A DNA stretch of 64,000 nucleotides, taken from assembly GCA_964505195.1 (NCBI GenBank), contig CAZDGV010000001.1:1-64000 (forward strand), in the 5' to 3' direction. Shown piece by piece: positions 62,299 to 64,000 of the stretch; positions within the stretch are counted from its first letter, which is position 1; the number at the start of each line of letters is the position of its first letter. The position numbers and the translations under genes are program-made. This DNA is from CAZDGV01 sp964505195. Its GTDB lineage: Bacteria > Bacteroidota > Bacteroidia > Chitinophagales > Chitinophagaceae. Below the pieces are notes generated by a model that worked only from the letters and a program-made list of their open reading frames with translations, was not told the DNA's origin and ran no database searches.

Positions 62299-62697
62299 TT
62301 AAAAATCTTCTTCCTCGTCATCGAAGCCTGAATCATTCATGAGGTCAAACTCATTGAAGTCTTGATCTAACTTGAAATCTTCTTCCTCATCAGCATCTTT
62401 TTTGCCTTTGCTTTTGCTGCGCGACTTTGGAAGATCGAATTCTTCAAAATCCGGATCATAGCTGTCATCTTCATCTTTGTTCCAATCATCCTCTTCATCG
62501 TCCGCATCGTCGTCATCTGCAGCAGCAGATTTTGATTTTGCAGCTTTCGCCTTGGACACCAATTCATCCTCTTCCCTCTCTTCAGGATCGTCTTCCGATA
62601 CTTCATCAGCTTTTTTCTTTGCCTTTGAATCGGTTTTACCTGATGCAGGTTTCTGAACAGCCTTGCTTACTTTTTTTTCCTTGTCAGATTTTGCCAT
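62299..62697 (-). CDS. Highly acidic low-complexity protein
   Basis: 132 residues: a Lys-rich N-terminal third, then a very acidic region (50 Asp or Glu in all). Two similar segments occur near the C-terminus, DPDFEEFDLPKS and DQDFNEFDLMND, so DxDFxEFDL is repeated. The rest is probably disordered. No enzyme motif. The codons include an A8 run near the start. It is co-directional with pabB (8 nt away) and 77 nt downstream of purA. Function unknown. Confidence 0.7.
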   Translation of the reverse strand: MAKSDKEKKVSKAVQKPASGKTDSKAKKKADEVSEDDPEEREEDELVSKAKAAKSKSAAADDDDADDEEDDWNKDEDDSYDPDFEEFDLPKSRSKSKGKKDADEEEDFKLDQDFNEFDLMNDSGFDDEEEDF

Positions 62698-62774
62698 GGA
62701 CTAACCAAGATTTGCATTGTAAAATTTGTGCGAGAATTTGATATCGCCAAAAATTTTTTTGAAAAAATACGGAA

Positions 62775-64000
62775 TTAGCCTGCGGCAATTATTTGATCTC
62801 TGCCCGGACCGTTCGAAACATATTTAACCGGCACTCCGAGATACGTATGAATGAATGCCAAATAGTCGTTCATTTCTTCAGGCAAATCCCGCCAGTTGCT
62901 GCAGGATGAAACAGAACGGCTCCATCCTTTAAAACTTTTATACACCGGATCGATGTTCAGTTTATTCATTTGAAAAGGCACTTGCTGTGTATTTTTCCCA
63001 TCAATGCGGTAGTCGGTACAAACCTGTAAGGTCTTAAAGCTGTCGAGCACATCGGCCTTGGTCATAACGATTTGCGTAACGCCATTGATCATACAGGCAA
63101 ATTTCAGCGCCACCAAATCAATCCATCCGCATCTACGCGGCCTTCCGGTTGTTGCTCCAAATTCATTACCAATCTTACGCAGCTCCTCTCCCGTTTCATC
63201 GTGCAGTTCGGTGGGGAATGGACCGCCGCCTACCCGTGTGCAATAGGCCTTGGTAACGCCAATAATTTCCTTGATTTTATTCGGTGCCACTCCTAATCCG
63301 TTCGATACGCCTGCAGAAATGGTACTGGAAGAAGTAACGAAGGGGAAGGTTCCAAAATCAACATCCAGCATACTTCCCTGAGCACCTTCCGCAAGCACTT
63401 TTTTACCGGCACTGATTTTGTCGTTAATAAAATACTCGCCATTTACAATATTGAGTGATTGCAGAAAAGCGATGGCTTCAAAAAATTCTTCTTCCCAAGC
63501 ATGGATGTCTTCCTGAAAATTGTAATTATCCAGCAAACGCTGATGCTTAAGTCGAAGTTGAATATAGGAAGTGGTGAAATTTTTATCGAGCAGATCGCCC
63601 ACACGCAAGGCATTGCGACCTGTTTTGTCCATATAGGCCGGTCCAATTCCTTTTAATGTTGATCCAATTTTTTCATTGCCCTTCGCTGCTTCGGCTGCTT
63701 TATCAAGCGCCCGATGTGTAGGAAGAATTAAGTTGGTACGTTCTGAAATGAATAGGTTTTTTCGCACGTCGATGCCCATGGCCGCCACCTTATCGCATTC
63801 TCTTTTGAGTGTTACGGGATCGAGTACAACTCCATTGCCAATGAGGTTAACGATGCCCTCGTGAAATATGCCGCTGGGAATTTGATGCAGCACCATTTTT
63901 TCTCCATTCACATAAAGGGTATGCCCGGCATTCGGCCCTCCCTGAAAACGCGCAATTACCTGATAAGCGGGGGCAAAGTAATCCACGATTTTCCCCTTGC
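62775..64000 (-). CDS. purA: Adenylosuccinate synthetase, N-terminus cut off by window edge
   Basis: 407 residues are visible; the first ~20, with the main GTP-binding loop, lie beyond the right edge. Reading from the edge, GKGKIVDYFAPAYQVIARF and GGPNAGHTLYVNG match the family, as do GIGPAYMDKTGRNALR, AEGAQGSMLDVDFGTFPFVTSS and the GRPRRCGWIDL motif. It makes adenylosuccinate from IMP, aspartate and GTP. The internal ATG at 63986 is not the true start. Confidence 0.96.
   Translation of the reverse strand, partial: KGKIVDYFAPAYQVIARFQGGPNAGHTLYVNGEKMVLHQIPSGIFHEGIVNLIGNGVVLDPVTLKRECDKVAAMGIDVRKNLFISERTNLILPTHRALDKAAEAAKGNEKIGSTLKGIGPAYMDKTGRNALRVGDLLDKNFTTSYIQLRLKHQRLLDNYNFQEDIHAWEEEFFEAIAFLQSLNIVNGEYFINDKISAGKKVLAEGAQGSMLDVDFGTFPFVTSSSTISAGVSNGLGVAPNKIKEIIGVTKAYCTRVGGGPFPTELHDETGEELRKIGNEFGATTGRPRRCGWIDLVALKFACMINGVTQIVMTKADVLDSFKTLQVCTDYRIDGKNTQQVPFQMNKLNIDPVYKSFKGWSRSVSSCSNWRDLPEEMNDYLAFIHTYLGVPVKYVSNGPGRDQIIAAG

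Noticed and set aside
1..64000. CRISPR arrays, tRNA or rRNA genes, prophage or defence islands
   Set aside because: No regular spaced repeats, cloverleaf-like sequences, integrases, transposases or defence-type genes were seen; almost all sequence is occupied by recognisable core genes.

Overview
The window is 64 kb of a Bacteroidota chromosome, most likely Chitinophagaceae or a near relative, and probably from a metagenome or draft assembly. The lineage is suggested by the order of the cell-wall/division (dcw) cluster, an FtsZ with a long acidic linker and an extra tail, a short ATP synthase epsilon subunit next to atpD and away from the other subunits, a MurE with the DNPR motif of meso-diaminopimelate ligases, and repeated promoter elements of the Bacteroidetes type (TTG, 18-21 nt, TAnnTTTG). 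One run of exactly 100 N (9552-9651) is flanked by the same 55 bp on both sides, which looks like an unmerged contig overlap rather than missing DNA. I see no rRNA, tRNA, CRISPR array, prophage or complete insertion sequence.

Layout. 1-5.3 kb (minus strand): the visible N-terminal part of a DsbD-type thiol-disulfide transporter, a free-standing DsbD alpha-like periplasmic domain, purQ, a polytopic membrane protein and a secreted protein with a Trp/Gly/Met-rich segment. 5.4-10.7 kb: an SDR39U1-type epimerase, an ABC exporter pair and a two-domain beta-oxidation enzyme split by the assembly gap. 10.8-19 kb: metG, LD-carboxypeptidase, two tandem membrane-anchored alpha/beta hydrolases, the potassium transporter Kup and queA. 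19.1-35.2 kb: the complete dcw operon mraZ-rsmH-ftsL-ftsI-murE-mraY-murD-ftsW-murG-murC-ftsQ-ftsA-ftsZ, all on the minus strand, with many 1- or 4-nt overlaps and a strong terminator after ftsZ. murF and ddl are not in it. An orphan sensor kinase lies just upstream.

37-45 kb: an AlgH-family gene, atpD and atpC separated by a small four-helix-bundle gene bounded by 24-bp inverted repeats, the glycerol operon glpK-glpD-glpF, and a large GNAT-like protein. 45-57 kb: dnaX with a ten-A slippery run at the expected gamma/tau boundary, the pyruvate dehydrogenase E2 gene, a GbsR/MarR-type regulator overlapping a CoA-binding protein gene, a YkuK-type protein, rsmE, dnaB, pheT, and a coiled-coil gene plus zapA. 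57-64 kb: a possible 6S RNA, rny, rplS, tatA, a lytic transglycosylase, pabB, a very acidic protein and the 5'-truncated purA.

Most of the content is core housekeeping: envelope growth and division (dcw, LdcA, lytic transglycosylase, ZapA), translation (metG, pheT, rplS, rsmH, rsmE, queA), replication (dnaX, dnaB) and central metabolism. The features most worth following up are the dnaX slippage site, the inverted-repeat element inside atpDC, the candidate structured RNA upstream of rny, the DnaA-box-like cluster before mraZ, the paired DsbD alpha domains with one cysteine-less copy, and the Trp/Gly/Met-rich secreted protein.
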